A stretch of DNA of 64,000 nt from Collinsella aerofaciens ATCC 25986 (GTDB lineage: Bacteria; Actinomycetota; Coriobacteriia; Coriobacteriales; Coriobacteriaceae), in NCBI RefSeq assembly GCF_010509075.1, contig NZ_CP048433.1, forward strand, positions 2,294,001 to 2,358,000. Reading direction: 5' to 3'. Within the stretch, counting starts at the first letter, position 1. The number at the start of each line of letters is the position of its first letter. Shown in pieces: positions 42,676-51,611 of the stretch. The notes under the pieces were generated by a model. That model worked only from the letters and a program-made list of their open reading frames with translations, ran no database searches and was not told the DNA's origin. The translations under genes and the position numbers were made by a program.

Positions 42676-45480
42676 CTATAGCGAAACGGATCCGTTTTTC
42701 TTGATGCGGGCGAGTATGTTTTTGAGCTTGTTAAAGTCGAGCGGTTTGGACAGATGGGCGTTCATGCCGGCATCGTGTGCCGCCTTGGCGTCCTCGGCAA
42801 AGGCATTGGCGGTGAGCGCGATGATGGGGATATCGGCTGCATCGACCTTCTCGCTCAGACGAATCGTGCGGGTTGCCTCATAGCCATCCATGCCCGGCAT
42901 CATAATGTCCATCAGGATCGCATCGAAGCTGCCGGCGGGATGCGACAGGTACAGATCGACGACCTCGTTGCCGTTGGCGGCGCGGGTGACCACGACGCCC
43001 TCGGATTCTAGCAGCGTCTGGGCAATTTCGGCATTCAATTCGTTGTCTTCGGCGAGCAGCACGTTCATGTCGGCGAGCGAGCAGTCGGGCGCACTCTCAA
43101 CCGTATTCGCCCGCGCCTGGGGATTCTCGTCGATATCGAGCGGAATCTCCACGTAGAACGAGGTGCCCACATGGAGCTCACTGGTGACTTCGATGGTGCC
43201 GCCCATCAGTTCAATAAGCGACTTGACGATTGGCATGCCCATGCCGGTTCCTTGGAACTTGCTGCGCGCATCGTCACCTTCTTGGGCAAACGGCTCATAG
43301 ATATGCTTTAAAAACGTGGGAGTCATGCCAATGCCGGTATCCGAAACGCTAAAGCAAAAGAGAGCGCGCCCGTTATCGAGTGGCTTGGTCTTTGAACTAA
43401 AGGTGACGGAGCCGCCGTGCTTGTTGTACTTAATGCTGTTGTCTAACAGGTTGATCATGATCTGTCGGATATGGGTGGGACTGCCGATCATGTATGGCCC
43501 CGTGGCGTACGGCAGACTATTGTCCTGCATGGTGATGCCGTTACTGGACGCGCGGAGCTTGCACAGCACCAGTGTATCGTCACAGAGCTCTTTGAGGTTA
43601 AAAGGCGTATGCTCCAGTGTTAGCTTGCGGTCTTCGATTTTGCCCATCTCGAGGATGTCGTTGATCAGCGAGAGCAGGTGATTGGCGGCAACGCGCGCCT
43701 TGGCACGGCTCTCGCGGGCGACCTGGATATCGCCTTCCTTCAATTCCTCGATCTCGATAAGGCCCAGGATACCGTTGAGCGGCGTACGGATGTCGTGGCT
43801 CATACGCGTGAGGAATGCCGTCTTAGCGGCGTTGGCAGCATCGGCTTTTTTGCGCTCGGTTCGAGCGCGCACGAGTGCCCAGATGAGCAGGACGATGCCG
43901 ACCGACAACATACCGATGAGGGTAGCGGCAATGGCGGTGCGGTTGCGAAAAAGGAATTGAAGCGTGTCTGATTCCTGGGTCGTGTACGACGTGGATGAGT
44001 AATTGCTTGCGGAGAGCGATTCTCCGGCATTGATGATGCCCTTGTTGATGATTCCCAGCAGCTCGGGCTTTCCGCGCGAAATCCAGCACGAGAGCTCACA
44101 GGTGTCAGGGAGCTCGACCGTCTCGTAGTCCTTGAGATCATGACGGTCGCCGATGGTTTTTATGCGTGAGCTGGGAGCGACGATGCAGTGCGCCGTTCCC
44201 TTTCTGAGGGCGTCGAACGCTTCATCGTCGGATTGGTATTCGGTCACGGTCGCTGTGGGGAACAGGCTTTCAAGTGCATTTTTGTTGACAAACGATGATT
44301 TGGTACAGGCGATGTTCTGAAGGTCTTTGTTCAGGTCGCTGCCGGTGTGGATGGCGGTGAGGGATATGGTCCCCAACGATACCGACTGCACAACGCCTGA
44401 TTGCTCGGCAAACCAGTAATCTCGGTATACCGGCAGCACAACGTCTATGCTTCCCTTTGACAGGGCCTTTGACATCATCTTGTAGCTATCAAAGGCGACG
44501 GTTTTGACCGTAATGCCAAATTTATCGTGCAACGTCGTCGCAAGCGATGCGAGCGAGCCTTCCATTTCGCCGTTTTCGTCTTCGTTGCAGTAGGGGAGTC
44601 TGCCCGTAATGTAGCCGAGCGTGATGGTGTTGTCATTTGTTTTGAGCCAGGAACGTTCGGGGCCGTTGAGCGATGATGAACCGCTGTTTTGGGCCGAGTA
44701 GTTAGATTTGACTTCGTCGATATAGCGTGGGTTGACGCGGGCGATTGCCGACATGGCGGCATTGATGTCGTCCATCAGGTCGGGGCGGCTTTTGGGGACG
44801 GCAAAAAAGTAGTCGCTCGAACCAATGTAGAACATGGGGGAGGCGCTGGGCGACGAGGTCGTGTCGTTCATGATGATGGCATCGACCTCGTTGTTTGCGA
44901 GCGCGTCAAAGAGGGCACCGCCAGTGTCGATTTCTTTATAGGTGCAGGTAATGCCTTCGTTGGCGAGCCACTGCTGGCCAACGAAGGTTTGCATAACGTC
45001 GGGGTTGCAGCCGATGGTAAGGCCTTGGAGCGCTCGGGGGTCACCCTTGGCCAGATCGTCGCGATCGGGCTTGGCGTAGATGAAGTAGCGCTCGGTGCCC
45101 TCGGGGTTCGAGGAAAAGAGCAGCTTTTGGGCGCGTTCCTCGGAGTAGGAGATGTTTGGCATAAGGTCGATTTCGCCTGCCTCGAGCATGTCCATAAGCT
45201 CGGTGAAGGTGCCGGAGACGTATTCGTACCGCCAGCCGGGCGTGTAGTACGACAGGGTCTGGAGGTACTCGTAACCCCATCCCGAGAGACGCTCGCCGGG
45301 GGTGCCGTCCTGGAAGCCCTCGTTGTTGACGAGCCAGCCGACGCGGACCGTTTTGACCTGCTGATCGGAGTCGGCGGCAAAGGCAGGGGCGGGCGCGACG
45401 GCGCTCAGTACGGCGAGCGCGGTAAGCGCGGCGGCCAGGGTGCGACATATAACTGAACGAAGGACAGTGGCAGCTCTCAC
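42676..45480 (-). CDS. Hybrid sensor kinase with two built-in solute-binding domains
   Basis: This 934-residue protein has a signal peptide (AVAPAPAFAA), then two family-3 solute-binding domains (residues about 40-270 and 280-520), one membrane helix near 530 (TAIAATLIGMLSVGIVLLIWA), HisKA with TRMSHDIRTPLNG, HATPase (LLDNSIKYN, DTGIGM, GTGMGMPI) and a receiver with ILMDIMMPGMDG. It senses a small solute outside the cell. The start is uncertain: I chose GTG at 45480, after AGGAT, over TTG at 45486. It resembles the split SBP-kinase pair at 39028-42084. Confidence 0.88.
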   Translation of the reverse strand: MRAATVLRSVICRTLAAALTALAVLSAVAPAPAFAADSDQQVKTVRVGWLVNNEGFQDGTPGERLSGWGYEYLQTLSYYTPGWRYEYVSGTFTELMDMLEAGEIDLMPNISYSEERAQKLLFSSNPEGTERYFIYAKPDRDDLAKGDPRALQGLTIGCNPDVMQTFVGQQWLANEGITCTYKEIDTGGALFDALANNEVDAIIMNDTTSSPSASPMFYIGSSDYFFAVPKSRPDLMDDINAAMSAIARVNPRYIDEVKSNYSAQNSGSSSLNGPERSWLKTNDNTITLGYITGRLPYCNEDENGEMEGSLASLATTLHDKFGITVKTVAFDSYKMMSKALSKGSIDVVLPVYRDYWFAEQSGVVQSVSLGTISLTAIHTGSDLNKDLQNIACTKSSFVNKNALESLFPTATVTEYQSDDEAFDALRKGTAHCIVAPSSRIKTIGDRHDLKDYETVELPDTCELSCWISRGKPELLGIINKGIINAGESLSASNYSSTSYTTQESDTLQFLFRNRTAIAATLIGMLSVGIVLLIWALVRARTERKKADAANAAKTAFLTRMSHDIRTPLNGILGLIEIEELKEGDIQVARESRAKARVAANHLLSLINDILEMGKIEDRKLTLEHTPFNLKELCDDTLVLCKLRASSNGITMQDNSLPYATGPYMIGSPTHIRQIMINLLDNSIKYNKHGGSVTFSSKTKPLDNGRALFCFSVSDTGIGMTPTFLKHIYEPFAQEGDDARSKFQGTGMGMPIVKSLIELMGGTIEVTSELHVGTSFYVEIPLDIDENPQARANTVESAPDCSLADMNVLLAEDNELNAEIAQTLLESEGVVVTRAANGNEVVDLYLSHPAGSFDAILMDIMMPGMDGYEATRTIRLSEKVDAADIPIIALTANAFAEDAKAAHDAGMNAHLSKPLDFNKLKNILARIKKNGSVSL

Positions 45481-45571
45481 ATGCAATCCTAACGAATCGA
45501 GACATTACCGCATAAGGATACCAGCTCAGCCTGCCCAGCCGGCAGCGGCACCGCTAAACGGTTCCGCCCGG

Positions 45572-45621
45572 CAGTTGGGGACAGTCCCTTTCTGCCGGCA
45601 CAAAAGGAACGTCCCTAACTG
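45572..45621. repeat. GGGAC-family inverted repeat
   Basis: CAGTTGGGGACAGTCCCTTT (45572-45591) pairs with AAAGGAACGTCCCTAACTG (45603-45621) with mismatches. It is the mixed form that links the GGGACAGTCCC and GGGGACGTTC groups. Confidence 0.65.
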
Positions 45622-45677
45622 ACGGTTGTGGGACAATACCGAGCGAACGTGATTGGTTGTCCGTGGAAGGGGTCGCG

Positions 45678-46103
45678 ATGAAAAAGCTCAGGACGCTTGC
45701 CGACGTGTTGCGCCAGGCGGGCTTTGTGCGCATTACGGAGCTGTTCCTCGTCTTCTATCTGCTGTGCTCGACGGCCGTCTGGCTGTCCGAGCCCACGACC
45801 CTCACGTTTGGCGATGGCCTGTGGTTTAGCTTTGAGACGGTCTCGACCATCGGCTTTGGTGACATTCCGGCCGAGACACCGGTTGCCCGCGCCATTACCG
45901 TCATTCTGAGCGTTATCAGCATCTTCTACATCGCCATGCTCACGGGTGTGGCGGTGAACTACTGCAATACGCTTATCAAGATGCGTCAAAAGGACACCAT
46001 GGCGCGCTTTATGGATGATCTGGAGCATTTGGAAGAGCTCGATCGCGACGAGCTTGCCGATCTTTCGCGTCGCGTGCGCGAGTATCGTCGACGCCAGCGC
46101 TAA
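45678..46103 (+). CDS. Two-helix potassium channel family protein
   Basis: This 141-residue membrane protein has two membrane helices flanking a pore loop with the filter TIGFGD (STIGFGDIPAE). The C-terminus is a coiled acidic-basic helix (DDLEHLEELDRDELADL). It would form a tetrameric K+ channel without an RCK domain. The ATG at 45678 follows GAAGGGG. The next gene lies 34 bases downstream. Confidence 0.82.
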   Translation: MKKLRTLADVLRQAGFVRITELFLVFYLLCSTAVWLSEPTTLTFGDGLWFSFETVSTIGFGDIPAETPVARAITVILSVISIFYIAMLTGVAVNYCNTLIKMRQKDTMARFMDDLEHLEELDRDELADLSRRVREYRRRQR

Positions 46104-46137
46104 GACGAGCGTCGTGCGCCACAACAGGGAGACAAAT

Positions 46138-46671
46138 ATGAACATCACCGTGTACCTGGGTGCCAACACTGGCAATGACCCGGCGTTTCTGCCCGCGGTG
46201 CAGGAGCTGGGCAACTGGATTGGCGCCAATGGACACGCGCTGGTATACGGCGGGTCCAAGTCGGGCCTGATGGGCGCGCTCGCCGATAGCGTGCTCGAGG
46301 CAGATGGACACGTGACGGGTGTTGAGCCGAGCTTTTTTATCGAGGCCGAGTTTCAACATGACGGTATCGACGACCTTATCGTGACGAGCGATATGGCAGA
46401 GCGTAAGGCAAAGATGATCGAGCTTGGCGATGCGTTCATCGCCTTTCCCGGTGGGACGGGTACGCTCGAGGAGATTGCCGAGGTTATGTCCGCGGTATCG
46501 TTGGGGCACTTGAGTGCGCCGTGCATTCTGTACAACTTGGACGGTTACTACAATGACCTTAAGGCGCTGCTCGAGCACATGATTGACAAGGGCTTATCGA
46601 GCCCACGGCGCCAGCAAGGCATCTACTTTGCCGAGGATTTGCGCGAAATCGCATCAATTATCAACGGATAA
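46138..46671 (+). CDS. LOG-family (TIGR00730) nucleotide phosphoribohydrolase-like protein
   Basis: This 177-residue Rossmann-fold protein has the lysine-decarboxylase-like motif PGGTGTLEEI and the N-terminal YGGSKSGLMG. LOG proteins release nucleobases from nucleoside monophosphates such as cytokinin ribosides; bacterial roles are usually unknown. The ATG at 46138 follows AGGGAGA. It may be co-transcribed with the K+ channel gene. Confidence 0.85.
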   Translation: MNITVYLGANTGNDPAFLPAVQELGNWIGANGHALVYGGSKSGLMGALADSVLEADGHVTGVEPSFFIEAEFQHDGIDDLIVTSDMAERKAKMIELGDAFIAFPGGTGTLEEIAEVMSAVSLGHLSAPCILYNLDGYYNDLKALLEHMIDKGLSSPRRQQGIYFAEDLREIASIING

Positions 46672-46796
46672 GCCTTGAGCCTGTCCCGCCGTGATTTCCG
46701 GTGGCTCCGTTTGCAGCGCAGACGGTTGGCTTGTCTGGGTCGCGCTCGCTCTACAATAAAACGTATCTATGTCGACTTTGACCGCGGGAGGACCTG

Positions 46797-48101
46797 ATGG
46801 ATAAGCTCGCTAAACCCACGAACCGAGCGCTGTTTTTGGTCAGCGTTGCCGTGACCGGCGCACTCGCGGGTGCCGCAGTCTGGCTGTTCTTTTTTGCGAT
46901 GGAGCACGGTATCGACTATCTATGGACCGAGATTCCGCACGCGCTGGGCGTCGCTTCGCCCGAGCTTGCCAGCGGCCCGTTTGGCTTTTTGCCGTACCCG
47001 TTTTTTGTCTGCCTGCTGGGCGGCCTGTTAATCGGTCTGTACGAAAAGATGACAGGCACCAAGACCGATGATCTCAACCAGGTGATGGCTAAGGTCAAGC
47101 AAGACGGGCGCTACCCGTACGACAACCTGGGCAAGCTTTCGCTCGCGGCATTGCTGCCGCTGCTGTTTGGCGGAAGTATTGGACCGGAGGCCGGCCTGAC
47201 CGGCGTCATCGCGGGCCTGTGCAGCTGGGTCGGCGACCGCATGCGCCGCTTTGGTGCCGAGTTTAGGGAGCTCACGCTGCTGGGTACCCAGGCTGCCCTG
47301 ACGGCGCTCTTTACCGCGCCCGTCTTTGGCTTTGTGGCGCCGCTTGCCGGTAGCGCCGACGGCCAGGGCGAAGACGCCGACGATGGGTCCGCGTCCGGCG
47401 AGATCACCATCAAGCTGCCCAAGGCGCAAAAGACGGTGGTCTACGGCATTGCGATTGCCGGCGGTCTGGGTACCTACCTGCTGCTTGGCCAGCTTGTGGG
47501 CGGCGGCATGGGCATGCCCAGGTTCGAGTCCGCCGAGGTGGGCAACCTGGAACTTGTTTGGCTCATTCCGCTGGCGTTGGTCGGCACCATATGCGGTTGG
47601 CTGTACTTTGTCTCCGAGCATGCGAGCGAGGCGCTGTCCCGTGCAATAGGGGAGCGTCCTGTCGTCAAGGCCATGCTGGCCGGTCTGGCGCTCGCTATCT
47701 GCGGCACGGTCCTGCCCTACACCATGTTTGCCGGCGAGACTCAGGCCGACGTGCTCATGGAAACCTATCTGACCATTCCCGCCGGCGTGCTCATTGCGAC
47801 CGGTCTTGTCAAGGCTATGCTGACCCCCGCCCTCATCAATATGGGCTGGCGCGGCGGCCACTTCTTCCCGGTTATCTTCTCGGGCGTGAGCCTGGGCTAT
47901 GGCCTTGCTATCCTCACCGGCACAGATCCGGTCTTTTGCGTCGCCGTCTGCACGGCATCGACAATGGGCGCCGTCATGCGCCAGCCTGTCATGGTTGTGG
48001 GCCTGCTGCTCATGTGCTTCCCACTCAAGGGCATCGTCTGCATGATCATCGCCGCAGCCATCGCCGCCGGCATTCCACTGCCCAAGCCGCTGCGCAAGTA
48101 G
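46797..48101 (+). CDS. ClC-family chloride channel/transporter
   Basis: This 434-residue protein has ten or more membrane helices. The ClC selectivity region reads GGSIGPEAGLTG; the gating glutamate of GREGP is replaced by Ile. A second family motif (GWRGGHFFPVIFSG) is in the C-terminal half. The missing gating Glu suggests a channel-like, rather than proton-coupled, mode, but this needs alignment. There is no C-terminal CBS domain. The ATG follows GGGAGG. Confidence 0.82.
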   Translation: MDKLAKPTNRALFLVSVAVTGALAGAAVWLFFFAMEHGIDYLWTEIPHALGVASPELASGPFGFLPYPFFVCLLGGLLIGLYEKMTGTKTDDLNQVMAKVKQDGRYPYDNLGKLSLAALLPLLFGGSIGPEAGLTGVIAGLCSWVGDRMRRFGAEFRELTLLGTQAALTALFTAPVFGFVAPLAGSADGQGEDADDGSASGEITIKLPKAQKTVVYGIAIAGGLGTYLLLGQLVGGGMGMPRFESAEVGNLELVWLIPLALVGTICGWLYFVSEHASEALSRAIGERPVVKAMLAGLALAICGTVLPYTMFAGETQADVLMETYLTIPAGVLIATGLVKAMLTPALINMGWRGGHFFPVIFSGVSLGYGLAILTGTDPVFCVAVCTASTMGAVMRQPVMVVGLLLMCFPLKGIVCMIIAAAIAAGIPLPKPLRK

Positions 48102-48195
48102 CACGGCAGCGCGCGGTCAGTACAAACATCTCAAGTCCGGTGCGGGCGCTGTGTCACGGATTTGCGGGTGGACTGGATTTCGTTCGGTATCGGCG

Positions 48196-49071
48196 CTACT
48201 TCCAAATTGCAAGCGCGGCGGTGCCCAGTACGATGAGGGCGAGACCGATGACGCTGCGTCGTGAGAGTTTTTCGTTGAATGCCAGGCGCGCAAATAGTAC
48301 TGATACGACAATCGATAGTTTGTCGATCTGCACCACGACGCTCACCTGGCCTGTGGCGATGGCGTAGTAATAGAGCAGCCACGATGCTCCGGTCGCGATG
48401 CCCGATGTTGCGAGAAATGTGAGTTCGCGCCGGTCAGCGTGCGCGACCTGCTCCAGTTTTCCCTTGGCTGCCACGATTGCCCATGACATAACCAGTACCA
48501 CGCAGGTGCGGATTGCCGTGGCCAGGTTTGACTCGACGCCTTCGATGCCAACCTTGGCAAGGATGGACGTGAGCGCCGCGAACACGGCGGCGCCGAGGGC
48601 GTAAGCGAGCCAGGTCCGGTCTTGCTGCTGCTCGGGTCCGGCAGACTGCTTCTTCTCGATCATTAAAAACGTGCCGAGGGTGATGACAGCGGTTCCCACG
48701 AGCTTAACCGCAAGGTTGCTCGTCTCGCCAAAAAGCACGATGGCGATCAGTGCGGCGAGTACGGTGCTCATCTTGTCGACCGGTACGACCTTATTGACGT
48801 CTCCGATGCCCAACGCCTTAAAGTAACAGATCCACGAAGCACCGGTAGCGAGTCCCGAGAGGACGAGAAAGAGCCAAGATCTGGGTTCGATGCTGCCGAT
48901 GGTTCCAATGGATCCAGAAATGCCCGCCATTGCCCAGGCGAAAACGAGCACCACGCAGGTGCGAATGGCCGTCGCGATATCGGAGTCAGTCTGCTTGATG
49001 CCGCATTTGGCCAGGACAGATGTGACGCCGGCAAAGAAAGCTGACACAAATGCTGCTGCGACCCACGACAC
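48196..49071 (-). CDS. EamA-family (DMT superfamily) transporter
   Basis: This 291-residue protein has ten predicted membrane helices in two EamA repeats, with DKMSTVLAALIAIVLFGE in the first and DKLSIVVSVLFARLAFNEK in the second. The substrate is unknown; drug or metabolite export is typical. The start is GTG 49071, after GGGGAGG. It lies between the ClC gene (convergent) and repeat copy 2. Confidence 0.85.
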   Translation of the reverse strand: MSWVAAAFVSAFFAGVTSVLAKCGIKQTDSDIATAIRTCVVLVFAWAMAGISGSIGTIGSIEPRSWLFLVLSGLATGASWICYFKALGIGDVNKVVPVDKMSTVLAALIAIVLFGETSNLAVKLVGTAVITLGTFLMIEKKQSAGPEQQQDRTWLAYALGAAVFAALTSILAKVGIEGVESNLATAIRTCVVLVMSWAIVAAKGKLEQVAHADRRELTFLATSGIATGASWLLYYYAIATGQVSVVVQIDKLSIVVSVLFARLAFNEKLSRRSVIGLALIVLGTAALAIWK

Positions 49072-49210
49072 GGGTGAAATGCCTCCCCAAAGAACGACCG
49101 CGCCAGATTTACGGCGCTCGTCCGATGATACCGTCCCGCCATGAAGCTTTGATATCGCTGTGGTGAGACAGGGGCCATAGTTCGAGAGGGCATTTGGTTA
49201 AGGCTCGAAT

Positions 49211-49391
49211 CGAAGGTGAATGGTTTTCCGCGAAGTGAACGAGTAAATCTGGACCCCTGGAACATGCACACTTTTTTCGAACAAAACTGCAGGATTCTTA
49301 GACAAAACCGCAGGAATTGAGTCCTTAAAAATGTCGATGCTACAGGGCGCTGTTTTTACTCGTTCACTTCTCGGAAAAGTATTCACCTTCG
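49211..49391. repeat. 180-bp palindromic element, copy 2
   Basis: The outer arms start CGAAGGTGAATG (49211) and end CATTCACC-like at 49391 (complement CGAAGGTGAATAC). Three changes separate the 37-base arms. The centre has two CAAAAC-GCAGGA units, as in copy 1. The outer five variable positions differ from copy 1 in both arms together. Confidence 0.8.
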
Positions 49392-49520
49392 ATATGCTGA
49401 CGGTGTCTTTTTGGTTGCCAAGAACTAGACGGCCTGCTGTGAGGGGCGGTGGTGACGCTATGCCGCCTCGTTACATTGAAAAAATAAGCGGGGTACCACC
49501 TAAGCTTTTTTAGCTGTCGA
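49392..49520. other. Short intergenic stretch beside the permease gene
   Basis: The stretch carries a T-run (CTTTTTTAG) near 49505 but no strong hairpin. Nothing else is seen. Confidence 0.3.
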
Positions 49521-50219
49521 TTACAGATCGCGTACTCGATAAACCTTGGTGCTGACAGCGCAGCTGATTGCACATAGTGCGAGCGCCAGTACGGCAATTC
49601 CTGCACACAGACAGCCAAGGACGGCGGGATCGGGATTCGCTCCGGCAATCGACATGAGCCAGTTGCTGATGGGGTTGGAGGAGCTCAGCGTGGCCATGGC
49701 AAGGCATCCGAGCATGGCAAACAGGCCAACGGATAGGCGCAGCGCCTCCATGTGTCCAAAGCGAAAGAACAGCGGCTGTGCCAAAAACACCATCATGAGG
49801 GAGATGAGCATCGATGCTGCCGAGGCGATTGCGATCTCAAAGACGGTTTGTCCTGTCGAGGTCACGCCCGCGCTGTTGAAGAACGGAAGGGCGATGATGT
49901 TCAAAAGCACGGCGGCGCAGGCCATGATGGCGGAGAAGACAATAACGCTCAGGTAGCGTGCGCAGATGATGTCTTTGCGCGAGAAGGGCAGCGTTGCCCG
50001 ATAACGCTCCCAGCCATTTTGATTGTCGAAGCCGGCCAGCGAGCTCATGACCATGATGGGCGACATGGCGCTAACGGCGCAAGCGCCGGCGCTCATGCCG
50101 GAATCGCCATCCGACGCGTTGGCGAGCGTCAGCACGACGAAGATGAACAAGCCGACGCCCGCGATGCTCGGGATGAGCGTGCGAACGATGGCGAGCTCGG
50201 ACATAAAGGCGCGTTTCAT
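49521..50219 (-). CDS. ABC-2-type transporter permease
   Basis: This 232-residue membrane protein has six predicted helices. It is the permease partner of the ATPase next to it and overlaps it by four bases. The family matches ABC-2 permeases of YtrA-type operons, which often export cell-wall-active peptides or respond to them. The start follows within the ATPase's end. The substrate is unknown. Confidence 0.8.
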   Translation of the reverse strand: MKRAFMSELAIVRTLIPSIAGVGLFIFVVLTLANASDGDSGMSAGACAVSAMSPIMVMSSLAGFDNQNGWERYRATLPFSRKDIICARYLSVIVFSAIMACAAVLLNIIALPFFNSAGVTSTGQTVFEIAIASAASMLISLMMVFLAQPLFFRFGHMEALRLSVGLFAMLGCLAMATLSSSNPISNWLMSIAGANPDPAVLGCLCAGIAVLALALCAISCAVSTKVYRVRDL

Positions 50220-51097
50220 TTCGAAGCCCCTTTCAGCGTGAGGCGAAGATAGTCATCAATGGTTGCCCGATCGCAGGGAATCTCGGGGAAGGCCTCGAGC
50301 GTTTCGCAACGGTTGGGCACGAGCACGTCCACGCTATAGGCGTGGTGGACGGCACGGGCGCCTTCGACGCAAGCCATAAGCTCGGCGGCCTGTGCTTGGG
50401 TGCAGTGGGCGATGCCGGCGCGGTCGGTAATGTCCTCGCGCGGCAGGTCAAAAATAATCGAGCCATTATCGATGCAGATGACGCGATCAGCGGTGCGATC
50501 GAGGTCGGACGTAATGTGGCTCGAGAGCAGCACACTGTGCTGGCCGTCGGCGACAAAGGCAAGCAGCTCATCAAGCAGTTCCTCGCGTGCCATGGGATCG
50601 AGGCCCGCGGTGGCTTCGTCCAAAACGAGCAGCTTGGCATTGTGGCTGAGTGCACAGGCAAGCTGCAGTTTCATGCCCATGCCGCGGGAGAGGTCCTTGA
50701 CCTTTGTCTTGGGATCGAGGCCAAATCGGTTGATGAATCCGGCGAACGTTTCGCGGTCCCACGTGGGGTACGCCGGGCCTACGAGCGACTCGATCTGGCC
50801 CACCTTGAGTGTGGAAGGGAAAGGACACGTGTCCAGCACGAGACCGACACGGGTGCGCAAGCAGCGCTGCGTTTCATCGGGCGCGTCGGCGCCACAGCGC
50901 TGCCCAAACAGGTGCACTTCGCCGGCATCGAGCTTTACAAGCCCGAGAGCAGCTCGAATCGTCGTTGTTTTGCCGGCACCGTTGGCACCAACAAAGCCGA
51001 CGATCTGGCCGGGCTCCACGGCAAGCGTGACGTCGCGTAGTGAAAAGCGGTCGCTCACACGGCGTGAGATACCTTTGAGTTCTAGCAAGTTTTGCAT
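50216..51097 (-). CDS. ABC transporter ATP-binding protein
   Basis: This 293-residue ATPase has Walker A GANGAGKT, Walker B LLVLDEATAGLDP and the signature DLSRGMGMKLQLA (a divergent LSGG). It energises the ABC-2 permease downstream. The ATG at 51097 has a weak AAGG site. It is 23 bases after the GntR gene on the same strand, so all three are one operon. Confidence 0.88.
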   Translation of the reverse strand: MQNLLELKGISRRVSDRFSLRDVTLAVEPGQIVGFVGANGAGKTTTIRAALGLVKLDAGEVHLFGQRCGADAPDETQRCLRTRVGLVLDTCPFPSTLKVGQIESLVGPAYPTWDRETFAGFINRFGLDPKTKVKDLSRGMGMKLQLACALSHNAKLLVLDEATAGLDPMAREELLDELLAFVADGQHSVLLSSHITSDLDRTADRVICIDNGSIIFDLPREDITDRAGIAHCTQAQAAELMACVEGARAVHHAYSVDVLVPNRCETLEAFPEIPCDRATIDDYLRLTLKGASK

Positions 51098-51120
51098 GGT
51101 ATAGCCTTTCTTGCAGATGG

Positions 51121-51501
51121 CTACTGCATGGTTTCGGGGGCTACCAGGTCGAGCATCTCGTGCAGTTTGTCGCGCGTGACGCCCAGGGTTTCGGCTTGGC
51201 TCGCCGCTTTCGCAAGCAACTCTTCGATATGGCAGAGCTGACTTTCGCGCAAGAGTTCTTGGTTGCCCTCGGCGACAAAGCAGCCTTTGCCTTGCACGGT
51301 GCAGATAAACCCGAGCTGCTCCAGGTCAGCGTAGGCCCGCTTGGTGGTGATGACGCTCACGCCAAGATCGCTCGCGAGTGCACGGATGCTGGGGAGTTTG
51401 GCTCCCGCAGCGAACGTGCCCGAAAGGATCTGAGCTTTGACTTGCGAGGATATCTGTTCGTAGATGGGCTTATCGCTCGAATTGGATAGGATGATGTCCA
51501 C
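51121..51501 (-). CDS. GntR-family regulator, YtrA subfamily
   Basis: This 126-residue protein has an N-terminal winged helix (SGTFAAGAKLPSIRALASDL then VSVITTKRAYADL) and a short helical tail, as in YtrA regulators that sit before ABC-2 exporters. The start is GTG 51501, six bases after AAGGAG. It is the first gene of the ABC operon. An operator-like palindrome lies 46 bases upstream. Confidence 0.88.
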   Translation of the reverse strand: MDIILSNSSDKPIYEQISSQVKAQILSGTFAAGAKLPSIRALASDLGVSVITTKRAYADLEQLGFICTVQGKGCFVAEGNQELLRESQLCHIEELLAKAASQAETLGVTRDKLHEMLDLVAPETMQ

Positions 51502-51527
51502 AGCGGCTCCTTAGCTGATGGGCTACA

Positions 51528-51566
51528 CGTGTATATAACCGGTAAGCACAGTATATATACACTATG
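51528..51566 (-). promoter_or_regulatory. YtrA-type operator: 20-bp palindrome and half-site
   Basis: CACAGTATATATACACTATG (51547-51566) is a near-perfect dyad of CAYAGTRTATATA type. GTGTATATAACC at 51529-51540 is a second, half-like copy. Both lie where the promoter of the GntR operon should be. Confidence 0.65.
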
Positions 51567-51611
51567 CACAGTTGCGCAAGAGAGAAATTCGGATTGTCCG
51601 CGCGTTCATTC

